From JBFLYH01 sp964630235 (GTDB taxonomy: Bacteria > Oederibacteriota > JAAXVQ01 > JAUVAV01): a stretch of 64,000 nt of DNA. Each line of letters starts with the position of its first letter. Positions within the stretch are counted from its first letter, which is position 1. The position numbers were made by a program, and so were the translations under genes. The notes beneath the pieces are model-generated. The model saw only the letters and a list, made by a program, of their open reading frames with translations. It was not told where the DNA came from and searched no databases. Below are positions 53,068 through 61,093 of the stretch, piece by piece. Location: positions 806,001-870,000 of the forward strand of contig CAZVUO010000001.1 in the NCBI GenBank assembly GCA_964630235.1, read 5' to 3'.

Positions 53068-54131
53068 AAGCCATCATCCTGGTCGGCGGCGAAGGCACGC
53101 GCCTGCGGCCGCTCACCCTCCACCGCCTGAAAAGCACGGTCCCCATGGCGAACCGGCCCTTCCTGGAGTACCAGTTCGCCCTGCTCAAGCGCCACGGCGT
53201 GCGCGAGATCGCGCTCTCCATCTGCCACCGGCCGGCCGAGGTGCGGCGGGTGTTCGGCGACGGCCGGCGCTTTGGCCTGACCCTGCGCTACGCCGTGGAA
53301 CGCACGCCCCTGGGCACGGCCGGCGCGATCAAGAATGCCGAGCCTCTGGTGGCGGGGCGCGAGCCCGTGGCCGTGCTCAACGGCGACGAGCTCTCCGACT
53401 GGGACTTCACGCGCATGGCGGCCAGCCACCGCCGCCAGCAGGCGCTCATCACCCTCGGGCTCACCTGGGTGGCGGACCCCTCGGCCTACGGCTTGGTGCA
53501 GTTCAACCGCCAGGGCCGCATCACCCGGTTCGTGGAAAAACCGAGCCTGGACGAGGGCGGGAGCCACTGGGTCAATTCCGGGCTGTACATTTTTTCGCCG
53601 GAGGCCTTCGCTTTCATCCGGCGCGCCAAGCCGTCCTCGGCCGAGCGGGAACTATTCCCCTTGCTTTTAGCGGCCGGAGAACGCCTGTGGGCTTTTCCCA
53701 GCCGGAATTACTGGAAGGACATCGGCACCGCGGCCAAATACCTGCAGGCCCACAACGACCTGCTCGAAGGGCGGCTGCCCCTGCTGCCCGCTGGCCGGCC
53801 GTGGCGCCGCGCTCCGAAAGTGCTCGCCGGACCGGCCTGCCGTATCCATCGCGCGGCCGTTCTGCAGGGACCTAGTTTGCTGGGCGCGGGCTGCCGCGTG
53901 GACGCGGAAGCCAAGGTCGGCGAGCTGGCCGTGCTGGGGGACCGGGTGCAGGTGAGCCGGGCCGCCCAGGTGGAGCGCAGCGTGGTCTGGGACCGCACGG
54001 TCATCGGCGAAGGCGCGCGGCTGTCGGGCTGCGTGCTGGGCGCAGGCTGCCGCATCGGCCGCTTTGCCGTGCTGGAGCCCGGCACGGTCCTCGGCGACGG
54101 CGCGGTGGTGCCGGATTACAGCCGGGTGTAA
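53064..54131 (+). CDS. Sugar-1-phosphate nucleotidyltransferase with beta-helix tail
   Basis: This 355-residue enzyme has MKAIILVGGEGTRLRPLT with the GGxGxRL nucleotide loop (8-14), a VLNGDEL metal site and FVEKPSLDEGG, as in mannose-1-phosphate guanylyltransferase-like proteins. Residues from about 250 on form hexapeptide repeats (left-handed beta helix; GAGCRVDAEAKVGELAVLGD and so on). It makes an NDP-sugar, GDP-mannose or dTDP/UDP-glucose, for the surrounding pathways. The start is ATG 53064, overlapping the epimerase stop codon. A strong terminator follows 26 bases after its stop codon. Confidence 0.87.
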   Translation: MKAIILVGGEGTRLRPLTLHRLKSTVPMANRPFLEYQFALLKRHGVREIALSICHRPAEVRRVFGDGRRFGLTLRYAVERTPLGTAGAIKNAEPLVAGREPVAVLNGDELSDWDFTRMAASHRRQQALITLGLTWVADPSAYGLVQFNRQGRITRFVEKPSLDEGGSHWVNSGLYIFSPEAFAFIRRAKPSSAERELFPLLLAAGERLWAFPSRNYWKDIGTAAKYLQAHNDLLEGRLPLLPAGRPWRRAPKVLAGPACRIHRAAVLQGPSLLGAGCRVDAEAKVGELAVLGDRVQVSRAAQVERSVVWDRTVIGEGARLSGCVLGAGCRIGRFAVLEPGTVLGDGAVVPDYSRV

Positions 54132-54156
54132 GACTTTAGCGCCGAGAAAGGAAAAT

Positions 54157-54194
54157 AAAAAACGCCCGGGTCAGGCGACCCGGGCGTTTTTCTT
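54157..54194. terminator. Strong bidirectional rho-independent terminator
   Basis: A perfect stem AACGCCCGGGT/ACCCGGGCGTT with a six-base loop CAGGCG is flanked by an A-run on the left and a T-run on the right. It sits between convergent genes and can stop transcription from both sides. Confidence 0.93.
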
Positions 54195-54209
54195 TAAAGG
54201 CAGGTTGTT

Positions 54210-54680
54210 TTATTCGACGGTGAATTCTTTGGTCTTGATGACGGCGTCGTTCTGCAGGATCTCGACCGACCAGTTGCCCTTCCATTCGGGCATGATGGCC
54301 TTGGAGCTGAAAGTCCGCCAGGGCGACGCATTGACATTGAGCTTCACTTCGCCCATCACCACGCCGTCCTTGATCCAGCGGTGGGTGATGCTGTCGCCTT
54401 CCTGGCCGCCCGTGATCTTGGTCCAGCAGTAGAGCTTGGCCACGTCGGAAGTGAAGGTGTCGCCGGGCTCCACGGCTTCGCGGTTCTCCACGCCCTTGGC
54501 GATGGCGATGTCCGCGACTTCCAGCGTGGCGGGCGTGCTGGCCACGGCCGCAGCGGGTTCGGCGGCTGGCGCGGCGGCCGCCGGCTGGGTTTCGGCCGGA
54601 GCGTCCGCGGCCAGGACCGGGACCGCGCAAAGCGCCAAGACGCACATCACTGCCAACCATCCTACCCCTTGCTTTGCCAT
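54210..54680 (-). CDS. Secreted DUF2914 protein
   Basis: This 156-residue protein has a signal peptide (1-24, ...AVPVLA) followed by an Ala/Pro-rich linker (25-50) and a C-terminal beta domain of about 100 residues. That domain contains YCWTKITGGQEGDSITHRWI and PEWKGNWSVEIL, the DUF2914 pattern. DUF2914 domains are extracytoplasmic and unassigned; some are linked to envelope stress or lipoprotein systems. On the minus strand AGGAGG precedes the start by about eight bases. It shares the bidirectional terminator with the nucleotidyltransferase gene. Confidence 0.85.
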   Translation of the reverse strand: MAKQGVGWLAVMCVLALCAVPVLAADAPAETQPAAAAPAAEPAAAVASTPATLEVADIAIAKGVENREAVEPGDTFTSDVAKLYCWTKITGGQEGDSITHRWIKDGVVMGEVKLNVNASPWRTFSSKAIMPEWKGNWSVEILQNDAVIKTKEFTVE

Positions 54681-54790
54681 ACACGTGCCTCCTGTTAAAA
54701 TGTATTTTTACGCCCCCTATATATCAAAGATCACGCGGGAATAAAAGGGTAAAATGCGCATGGCGCCGGGGCACCAAATTCAGCTCCTTG

Positions 54791-54870
54791 CTGCCCGCTC
54801 TTGGTGACATCCCCGAAGCAACTATTCCGCATTCACCCCCGAGCAAGCGCGGCGTGCCTTGCGGAGGGGA
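54791..54870 (-). repeat. 80-bp dispersed repeat, copy B (inverted)
   Basis: The reverse complement matches 20121-20200 at 69 of 80 positions without gaps. This copy lies between the divergent DUF2914 gene and the gene at 54999. It runs up to just before the TTGACC box at 54880. Confidence 0.75.
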
Positions 54871-54879
54871 TGGCCGGAA

Positions 54880-54913
54880 TTGACCTGGAATTTAACCGGC
54901 ATCCGGGTATAAT
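54880..54913 (+). promoter_or_regulatory. Possible promoter with consensus -10 box
   Basis: TATAAT at 54908-54913 is a perfect -10 box. The only good -35 candidate, TTGACC at 54880-54885, is 22 bases away, which is longer than usual. Leader to the ATG at 54999 would be about 80 bases. Confidence 0.4.
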
Positions 54914-54998
54914 ATGAAAAATACTGTGCATTCACGCGGGGGAACCAGCCCGCGCTTCCCAGCGTAATCATCCGATCGTCTCCGGAAAGGAACGGTCC

Positions 54999-55589
54999 AT
55001 GCCCACGGAATCCGACAAGGACAAGATGCAAAAGATCTTCCGTGAAGGTTTCCTGAACTACGCCGGATACACCCGGAACGAGATCGACATGAAGAAGCTG
55101 GAACAGGCCCCGCACCGCAAGGCCAAGCTGGAACGCGCCGGCCGAGAGGACTGGGAAATTTCACCCATGCCGGCCGAATGCCTGCGTCTGGAATACGAAC
55201 GCGTCTTGACCCCGGCGGAATACCAGAAACTGAGTTACGGGCTGCTGCCGGCTGATCTGGACGAGAAATGGTTCATTTTCCTGGAAGGCGATCTGCTGTT
55301 CTTTCACCGCAGCTGGACCGGTGAATGCTCCTTCCGGTTGTGCCTCAAGGCCGAAGGCGGGAACTTCCGCGTGAGCGAGGCGTGGATGAACCCGGCCGTG
55401 GATTTCCAGGAGGAAGGGTACACCCAAAAATTTCTGGACTACCTGATCGACCGGCTGCTGTTGAGCAAAGCCGTGCCGTTCCCGTTCCCCAAGCACATCC
55501 AGGCGCCGCTGGAGCGGGCCCTGTTCCGCCATGCCCTGGTCGGCGGCAGCGTGGCCAACGATGAGGGGGACCGCCCGCCCGCGCAATGA
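54999..55589 (+). CDS. Conserved hypothetical cytoplasmic protein
   Basis: This 196-residue soluble protein has no signal peptide or membrane helix. The central LDEKWFIFLEGDLLFFHRSWTGEC segment resembles a recurrent unnamed domain in which an acidic 'KWF' strand is followed by HRSWTG. It is preceded by GGAAAGGAAC and a perfect -10 box about 85 bases upstream. The N terminus is charged and Lys/Arg-rich (DKDKMQKIFREG). I cannot assign a function. It stands alone between a repeat and the protease locus. Confidence 0.7.
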   Translation: MPTESDKDKMQKIFREGFLNYAGYTRNEIDMKKLEQAPHRKAKLERAGREDWEISPMPAECLRLEYERVLTPAEYQKLSYGLLPADLDEKWFIFLEGDLLFFHRSWTGECSFRLCLKAEGGNFRVSEAWMNPAVDFQEEGYTQKFLDYLIDRLLLSKAVPFPFPKHIQAPLERALFRHALVGGSVANDEGDRPPAQ

Positions 55590-55720
55590 TCCTGGTTCCG
55601 CGGCATCTCCCTCCTGTATGCGGGGAACCCGGCCGTCGCTTGATGCCGTCTAAAAAAATATAACCAGTGGCTGACCGGTGGAGCTCGTTCGATACTAAAA
55701 GGAAGACAGGAGGGGTCCGG

Positions 55721-56407
55721 ATGGCGTCAGGGCCTTGCAGGGCGCAGGTAAGCTGGTTGCTGGCGGCCTTCCTGGCAGGGTGGGCGGGGAGCGCCGGGGC
55801 CGAGACCACCTTTCGCGCCGTGCATGACGCGAGGTCCGGACAGGTTCTGATCACGCTCGAGGACCTGCTTCCCGGCGTGAGGCTCGCGGACGACGAAGGG
55901 TGGACCCGGGTGGACGCGGGCTCCTACCGCGCCCTGCGCACCACGGAGAGCGATCGCCCGGACCTGCCCTGCGTGGAGTACTGGATCTCCGTGCCGGCTG
56001 GCAGCCGGTTCCTGGACCTCACGGTCAAGGCCGCCCGCAGCGAGCAGGCCTTGCCCCGCCGGATCAAGCCCGTCCGCAAGCCCTACATACCGGAACCCGG
56101 CGTCGTGCCGCCGCCCCTGGCAGCGGACGCGGCAGTTTATACCTCGTCCGAGGAATACCCGTCCGCCTGGAGCGAACAGGAATTGTTCCGCGCCGGCAGT
56201 ACCACCATCCTGCGCCTGAAGGTCTTCCTATATAAATATGTAGGTACCGCGAACAAGCTGGTCAGCTATCGCGATCCCATACTTCTGGTGCGCCTGGCCG
56301 TGCCTGGCTGGCAGCCCAATCCCGTGCCCAAGAACGCCGCGGACCAGGAACTGCGGCGCAAGCTCGTGAACCCGGACAGCGCGTTCTTTCAGCAGCCGTT
56401 GCGGTGA
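55721..56407 (+). CDS. Secreted protein resembling a gingipain (C25) propeptide
   Basis: This 228-residue protein has a signal peptide (1-26, ending GSAGAE). Its main domain has GQVLITLEDLLPGVRL, then a RPDLPCVEYWISVPAGSRFL segment and then RIKPVRKPYIPEPG. This order resembles the N-terminal prodomain of C25 peptidases, which ends before a linker to the catalytic part. The catalytic gene follows 174 bases downstream with its own signal peptide. ATG 55721 is chosen for its AGGAGGGG site. If the reading is right, the inhibitor/foldase is supplied in trans. Confidence in that role is moderate. Confidence 0.65.
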   Translation: MASGPCRAQVSWLLAAFLAGWAGSAGAETTFRAVHDARSGQVLITLEDLLPGVRLADDEGWTRVDAGSYRALRTTESDRPDLPCVEYWISVPAGSRFLDLTVKAARSEQALPRRIKPVRKPYIPEPGVVPPPLAADAAVYTSSEEYPSAWSEQELFRAGSTTILRLKVFLYKYVGTANKLVSYRDPILLVRLAVPGWQPNPVPKNAADQELRRKLVNPDSAFFQQPLR

Positions 56408-56424
56408 GGGAAACATGAGATTTT

Positions 56425-56501
56425 CGTCATACCGGCGGAAGCCGGTATCCAGGAATTTTGACATTCTCATTCACGCCTGGACCCCGGCTTTCGCCCTGGC
56501 C
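56425..56501. repeat. Dispersed palindromic repeat, CGTCAT-CCG family, copy 2
   Basis: The left arm CGTCATACCGGCGGAAGCCG... (56425-56452) and the right arm CCTGGACCCCGGCTTTCGCC (56476 on) form an imperfect palindrome related to 12573-12652. It sits exactly between the propeptide-like gene and the protease gene. A TATAAT box at 56533 downstream of it might give the protease gene its own promoter. Confidence 0.65.
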
Positions 56502-56581
56502 CAGATCAGCCAGGACTGGGCCGGGGTGACGATATAATTTATAAATCCAAGATGCCCTAAATATTTTGAGGGAAAGGGCAG

Positions 56582-59500
56582 ATGATGCGATTGAAAGGTG
56601 TATTGGCCACCGCCAGCCTGTTGCTTGCCCTGTCGCCCTGGGCGCGGGCCGCGAGCCTGTGCGCCGGCCCCGCGGCGGACTACGTGATCGTCACGCCGGC
56701 TTCCTGGGTCACCTCCTTTGACGCCTATGTGGCCACCAAGACCAGCCAAGGCATTCCCACCCGCGTCTTTTCCCTGGAGGACATCATCGCCAATTACGCC
56801 GGCGCGGACACGCAGGAGAAGATTCGCGCCTTCCATATTGACGCCTATAACACCTGGGGCATCTCCTACGTGCTCCTGGGCGGGGCCGAGACCGTGGTGC
56901 CGGTCCGCTATCGCTCGGGCCTGATCTACGACGCCTATTACTTCGTCCTCACCGGCGACGGGTACAGCGGCGCGCCCACGGTCCTGGGCGGACGGCTGCC
57001 GGCCTGGAACGCCAGCCAAGGCCAGATGATGCTCAACCACTGGGCGCAGTACGATGGCGACGGGACCTGGAACCGCAATATGCTCTACTGCGGCTGGGCC
57101 GGCAACGAGTTCAGCGGCATCGCCAAGTTCAACGGCACCCAGCTGGGCGAGGGCAGCCTGGCCCCGGTCATCCAGTCGTACATCAACAGCGGCTGCGCCA
57201 TGGTCACCTATGTGGCGCATGGGTATTACTCGCTGTGGGCCAATGTCGGCTTCCAGAGCGACGACGCCCGGGCCCTGGCCAACGGCGCCAAACTGCCGTT
57301 CGTGCTCGCGGGGTCCTGCCTGACCGGCAAGTTCGACGAGTTCAATTGCATCGCCGAGGCGTTCTTCGAAGGCGCGGGCGGCGGCGCCATTGGCTATGTG
57401 GGGGCCAACCGCACCATCTGGTCCGACGAGGCCTATGGCATGGTCGCCATGGTCAGCAACGGGGTGGAGGCCGCCTATTTCGACAACGGCCGGGCCAGGC
57501 CCAGCGCGGCCTACCATTTCTCCCTGGGCGCGTCCTCCGCGTTCAATTTCCTCGGCGACCCCACGGCGGAGATGGACTTCCGACTGGCCGGCGACCTCAC
57601 GCCGCCGACCGTGAGCGGCGCTTATCTGGGCCGCACGCTCCTGGTCGCCTACCAGAGCCTGTCCTGCAGCGCCCAAGTGACGGACAACGACGAGGTCAGC
57701 TCGCACGTATGGGCCGAGGTCACGAAGCCGGACAGCCAGGTCGTGAACATCACTTTGGCGAGGGAAGGCTACTACACCAGCCGCTACACGGGCCAGATCT
57801 CGGACACCGGCCAGCTCGGCGTCTACACCGTGGTGGTCAAAGCGCAGGACATCTCCGGGAACCTCCGGACTGACGCGCCAATGCAGTTCACGGTGAGCGC
57901 GGACGCCAGCCCGCCCACGGTCCTCTTCGCGTCGGTGGACGCGGTGGACGTGCCGCCCCTGCGGCAAGTGGTCATCTCCAGCACGGTGACCGACAACTCC
58001 GGCGCCGGTCTGCAGGAGACCGTCACGATCACCCGGCCGGACCTGTCGGTCTTCCAGAACACGGGCCCCTGGTGGGGCAGTTACTGGTTCGACGACACGT
58101 CCCAGCCTGGCAATTATAAAGTGACCTTGCAGTACATGGACCGCTCCGGCAACAGCAGCACGCCCTACGCCATCATCAACCTCATGCCGGACGACGCTTT
58201 CCGGGTGATCAATGACACCACGCCGCCGGTCGTGAACGCGGTCTGGCTCATCGACACGTCGGTCATGAACTTCCCCCAGTCGCCCGGGCAGTACGCGGTG
58301 ACGGCCATTCCCTTTGGCCATGCCTTCAGCGCCTGGATCGACACAGTGGACGACTATGCGGGGGACGGTGGCGTGGTCTGCACGGAATTCGTGCGCCAGC
58401 CGGACGGCTCCACGCTGGAGAACATGATGTGGTGGGGCGGGATGGCTGCTTATCCGCCAGGCACGGGCTACAGCTCCATGCAGGTGCCAGGGGACCAGGT
58501 GGGTTTCTACAGCGTGACCGTGACCGCGTGCGACAAAGTGGGGAACACAGCCTACGCCTACGCGGGCAACTTGAACGTCTACCGGCCGGCCAGCGAGCTG
58601 TCGGCCAATCCGGGCAACAACCGGGTGGACCTGGCCTGGGTCGCCGCTGCTTCGGGCTATCCCATCGCGGGCTACAATGTCCACCGCAGCCTGATCGCGG
58701 GCGACAGCAACACCGTGGTCGTCAACGCCGGCCTGATCAGTGGGACCGCCTTTGCGAACACCAGCGGCGTGTTCAACGGCACCACCTATTATTACCGCGT
58801 GCTGGCCGTGGACGCTTCGGGCGCCACCTGCGGCGCGAGCAACGAAGTGGCGGCCACGCCCACGAACAGCTTCGTCCCACCGCTCGCGCCCCTGGGCGTC
58901 ACGGTCACAGCCAGCGACGGCCAGCTGAACCTCGCCTGGCAGCCGGGCGTGGCTGGCACCAGTCCCACGGCCGGTTATCAGCTCTACCGGGCCACCACGC
59001 CGGGCGGGCAAGGCAGCGCGCCCATCAATCCGGCCATCATCCCGGGCCTGGCCTACGGGGATACCACGGTCGCCAATGGCGTTCGGTATTACTACCGGCT
59101 CAAGACCCAGGACACCGGCGCGACCTTGAGCGCTTTTTCCCTGGAGGTGTCGGAAGTGCCGTTCGCTCCGGCCTCCATACCGGCCAATGTGACGGCCACG
59201 GCCAGCACCAGCCAGGTCCAGCTCAGCTGGGCCCCCTCCACGGCCGGCACCTATGCCCTGGCTGGGTACCAGATCTACCGCGCCCTCACGCCAGGCGGGC
59301 AGGGCAGCGTGGCCTATGCCTCGGTCAATTCCGCGGTGGCCTCCTATAGCGACACGGTTGTGGCCAACGGCACCTCCTATTACTACCAGCTCGCCAGCGT
59401 GGATGTTCTGAACCATCTGAGCGCCCGCTCAAGCGAGGCGTCTGCCACCCCGAACTGGCCCTGGCCCAGTGCGCCGGCCAATCCCTCGGCCCTGGGTCTG

Positions 59501-60160
59501 CCCGGCCGCGTGCAGCTCACCTGGGACAACAATGCCGCCGCGGACTGTCTCACGCAGTATTCCGTCTACCGCGGCACGGCGGCCGGGGTTTCCTGCACGC
59601 CGGCCAACTATTTGGGACAGATACCCTATAATGAGTTCTCCACGCCCTTTTACCAGGACTTCACCGCCGTGCCGGGCATCACCTATTATTACCGCGTGAC
59701 CGCCGTCAATCCGCGCGGCGCGAGCGCGCCCTCGGCCGAGGTCTCGGCCGCGGCCCAGCAGCCGCCCACGGCCACCGCGACCCCCACGCGCACCATCACG
59801 CCCACGGCCAGCCACACGCCCACGATCTCGCCCACGCCCACGGTCACGCCGACCCTGACCGTGACACCCACGGTGGCCGGCGTGGTGCCTGGCCTGGACC
59901 GGGTGCTGGCGTTCCCCAATCCCAGCCGGGGCGATGTGACCTTCGCCTGGCCGCAAGGGACCTTCTCCGCGGTGCGCATCGACGTCTTCAATCCTGCGGG
60001 TGAGCGCCTGGCCAGCCTCGCGGCCGACCGGCCCGCGGCCAATTCGCTCCTCTGGCGCACGGCCGGCGTGTCGGCTGGCGTCTATTACTACCGGCTGGTG
60101 CTGACCACGCTGGACGGGACCTCGACCTCGGCCGTCCGGAAGGTCGTCATTTTGCGGTGA
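56582..60160 (+). CDS. Secreted gingipain-type (C25) cysteine protease with FN3 and sorting-type domains
   Basis: This 1192-residue protein has a signal peptide (1-23). A C25-like catalytic domain (about 30-350) has the His motif VAHGYYS (H213) and the Cys motif LAGSCLTGK (C246). Two Ig-like regions follow (350-660), then four fibronectin type III modules (about 670-1080), a Thr-Pro linker, and a C-terminal FlgD/T9SS-like domain starting FPNPSRGDVTF. It would be exported, sorted to the surface and cleave extracellular protein. There is no propeptide in front of the catalytic domain, unlike gingipains. GAGGGAAAGGG precedes ATGATG; either ATG could be used. Confidence 0.82.
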   Translation: MMRLKGVLATASLLLALSPWARAASLCAGPAADYVIVTPASWVTSFDAYVATKTSQGIPTRVFSLEDIIANYAGADTQEKIRAFHIDAYNTWGISYVLLGGAETVVPVRYRSGLIYDAYYFVLTGDGYSGAPTVLGGRLPAWNASQGQMMLNHWAQYDGDGTWNRNMLYCGWAGNEFSGIAKFNGTQLGEGSLAPVIQSYINSGCAMVTYVAHGYYSLWANVGFQSDDARALANGAKLPFVLAGSCLTGKFDEFNCIAEAFFEGAGGGAIGYVGANRTIWSDEAYGMVAMVSNGVEAAYFDNGRARPSAAYHFSLGASSAFNFLGDPTAEMDFRLAGDLTPPTVSGAYLGRTLLVAYQSLSCSAQVTDNDEVSSHVWAEVTKPDSQVVNITLAREGYYTSRYTGQISDTGQLGVYTVVVKAQDISGNLRTDAPMQFTVSADASPPTVLFASVDAVDVPPLRQVVISSTVTDNSGAGLQETVTITRPDLSVFQNTGPWWGSYWFDDTSQPGNYKVTLQYMDRSGNSSTPYAIINLMPDDAFRVINDTTPPVVNAVWLIDTSVMNFPQSPGQYAVTAIPFGHAFSAWIDTVDDYAGDGGVVCTEFVRQPDGSTLENMMWWGGMAAYPPGTGYSSMQVPGDQVGFYSVTVTACDKVGNTAYAYAGNLNVYRPASELSANPGNNRVDLAWVAAASGYPIAGYNVHRSLIAGDSNTVVVNAGLISGTAFANTSGVFNGTTYYYRVLAVDASGATCGASNEVAATPTNSFVPPLAPLGVTVTASDGQLNLAWQPGVAGTSPTAGYQLYRATTPGGQGSAPINPAIIPGLAYGDTTVANGVRYYYRLKTQDTGATLSAFSLEVSEVPFAPASIPANVTATASTSQVQLSWAPSTAGTYALAGYQIYRALTPGGQGSVAYASVNSAVASYSDTVVANGTSYYYQLASVDVLNHLSARSSEASATPNWPWPSAPANPSALGLPGRVQLTWDNNAAADCLTQYSVYRGTAAGVSCTPANYLGQIPYNEFSTPFYQDFTAVPGITYYYRVTAVNPRGASAPSAEVSAAAQQPPTATATPTRTITPTASHTPTISPTPTVTPTLTVTPTVAGVVPGLDRVLAFPNPSRGDVTFAWPQGTFSAVRIDVFNPAGERLASLAADRPAANSLLWRTAGVSAGVYYYRLVLTTLDGTSTSAVRKVVILR

Positions 60161-60162
60161 AC

Positions 60163-60185
60163 ATCCCCGCGTTCTTTGCGGGGAT
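60163..60185 (+). terminator. Hairpin after the protease gene
   Basis: ATCCCCGC and GCGGGGAT flank a seven-base loop directly after the stop codon. There is no T-run, so it may be a weak terminator or only an mRNA-stabilising hairpin. Confidence 0.5.
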
Positions 60186-60269
60186 CTCTAAATATCGCAC
60201 CCCGAGCGTAAAACATCCGATCGCAAGCACAGCATAGGGTGGCGGGTCGCGAAGGGGTGTAAGAAAACC

Positions 60270-60297
60270 TTGACAAGCCGGCTCTTCTAAATATAAT
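60270..60297 (+). promoter_or_regulatory. Perfect-consensus sigma-70 promoter of the peptide/radical SAM operon
   Basis: TTGACA (60270-60275) and TATAAT (60292-60297), 16 bases apart, both match consensus fully. The ATG of the first gene is only 12 bases after the -10 box, so a start of transcription near 60304 leaves a leader of about five bases. No ribosome site is visible before the ATG. The first mRNA may be essentially leaderless. Confidence 0.85.
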
Positions 60298-60308
60298 AAA
60301 AAACTAAT

Positions 60309-60971
60309 ATGAATAACCTAACGGAAGAAGTCCCGATCGTCGAACCGACCCGCCGCGCGACCGAACAGCGCTATGCCGCGATGGCAAGCGGCGACGAGGT
60401 GTTAAGCTGCAGCGCGGGTCTGGCCGATGTGGTCCGCCTGCTACCCGGCCAGTCGCTCCTGGACGTGGGCTGCGGCCGCGGTGAGCTCTTGCGGGCGCTT
60501 GGCGCCCGGTTCCCGGCCGCAGGACGGCTGGTGGGCGTGGACCCTTCGCTGGCCATGCTGGCCCAGGCCAAGCGCGGTCTGCAAAACCGTCCCGTGGAGT
60601 GGGTGCTGGGTGAGATCGAGGCCCTGCCCTTCGCTGACGCCAGCTTTGACTGGGCGGTCTGCGACTGCAGCTTCAACCACGCTTTGCAGCCGGCGACCGC
60701 AGCGGCTGAACTCTTCCGGGTGCTCAAGCCCGGCGGTTGCGCCGTACTGGCCGAACCGGTCACGCTTTCGCCTTTACCTGAAGCGGTCAAACAGGACCCG
60801 CAAGCCCGCGCCGCGTGCTGGGGCGGGTGCCTGACCCTGTTGGAGCTGGAAAAACGCTTTCGCGACGCCGGGTTCCAGGCTGTACGCAGCCGGACCGGCC
60901 GGCAATACCAGAAAGCAGGTTATGACTTCACCGCGGCCCTGGTCTGGGCCGAGAAAGGAACCACCAAATGA
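60309..60971 (+). CDS. SAM-dependent methyltransferase, ArsM-like cysteine pattern
   Basis: This 220-residue class I methyltransferase has the SAM motif LLDVGCGRGE (50-59) and the acidic loop GVDPS (76-80). Three cysteines, C34 (LSCSAG), C120 (CDCSFNHAL) and C170 (RAACWGG), fall where arsenite methyltransferases have their metalloid-binding cysteines, and the FRVLKPGG...DAGF framework also fits. It may therefore methylate As(III) or Se/Te compounds, or a peptide thiol of the downstream precursor. It is the first gene after a consensus promoter and overlaps the small peptide gene in ATGA. Confidence 0.8.
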   Translation: MNNLTEEVPIVEPTRRATEQRYAAMASGDEVLSCSAGLADVVRLLPGQSLLDVGCGRGELLRALGARFPAAGRLVGVDPSLAMLAQAKRGLQNRPVEWVLGEIEALPFADASFDWAVCDCSFNHALQPATAAAELFRVLKPGGCAVLAEPVTLSPLPEAVKQDPQARAACWGGCLTLLELEKRFRDAGFQAVRSRTGRQYQKAGYDFTAALVWAEKGTTK

Positions 60972-61093
60972 TCCGCATTGCCTCTGGAAAGAAGCCCGGG
61001 AAGAAAAAAGGCAGCAAGCCCTGCTGCCCGAGCTTGAAGTCGGCCCAATGCTGCGCCAAGGAGACCAAGACCCTGTCCGGCTGCCATGATTGA
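60968..61093 (+). CDS. 41-residue Cys-rich peptide, candidate RiPP precursor
   Basis: Translating from the ATG in the methyltransferase's ATGA overlap gives a 41-residue peptide. The basic first part (MIRIASGKKPGKKKGSK) could be a leader; the second part has CC at 19-20, CC at 28-29 and C39 before the end (GCHD). Its stop codon lies inside the start of the radical SAM gene, an eight-base overlap. A tiny Cys-rich gene coupled to a radical SAM/SPASM enzyme fits a precursor for cyclisation, or a thiol metal-binding peptide. The frame is too short for usual gene finders but is fully enclosed by coupled start and stop codons. Confidence 0.7.
   Translation: MIRIASGKKPGKKKGSKPCCPSLKSAQCCAKETKTLSGCHD

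Noticed and set aside
56471..59416. 981-codon open frame on the minus strand opposite the C25 protease gene
   Set aside because: It is a GC-rich shadow frame: the translated text is repetitive Gly/His/Arg/Val without domains, while the plus strand has a signal peptide, catalytic motifs and FN3 modules.
61091..61093. TGA at the end of the 41-residue peptide read as selenocysteine
   Set aside because: Read-through would give an unstructured Ala/Arg-rich tail in the shadow of the radical SAM gene, and I see no convincing SECIS hairpin next to it.
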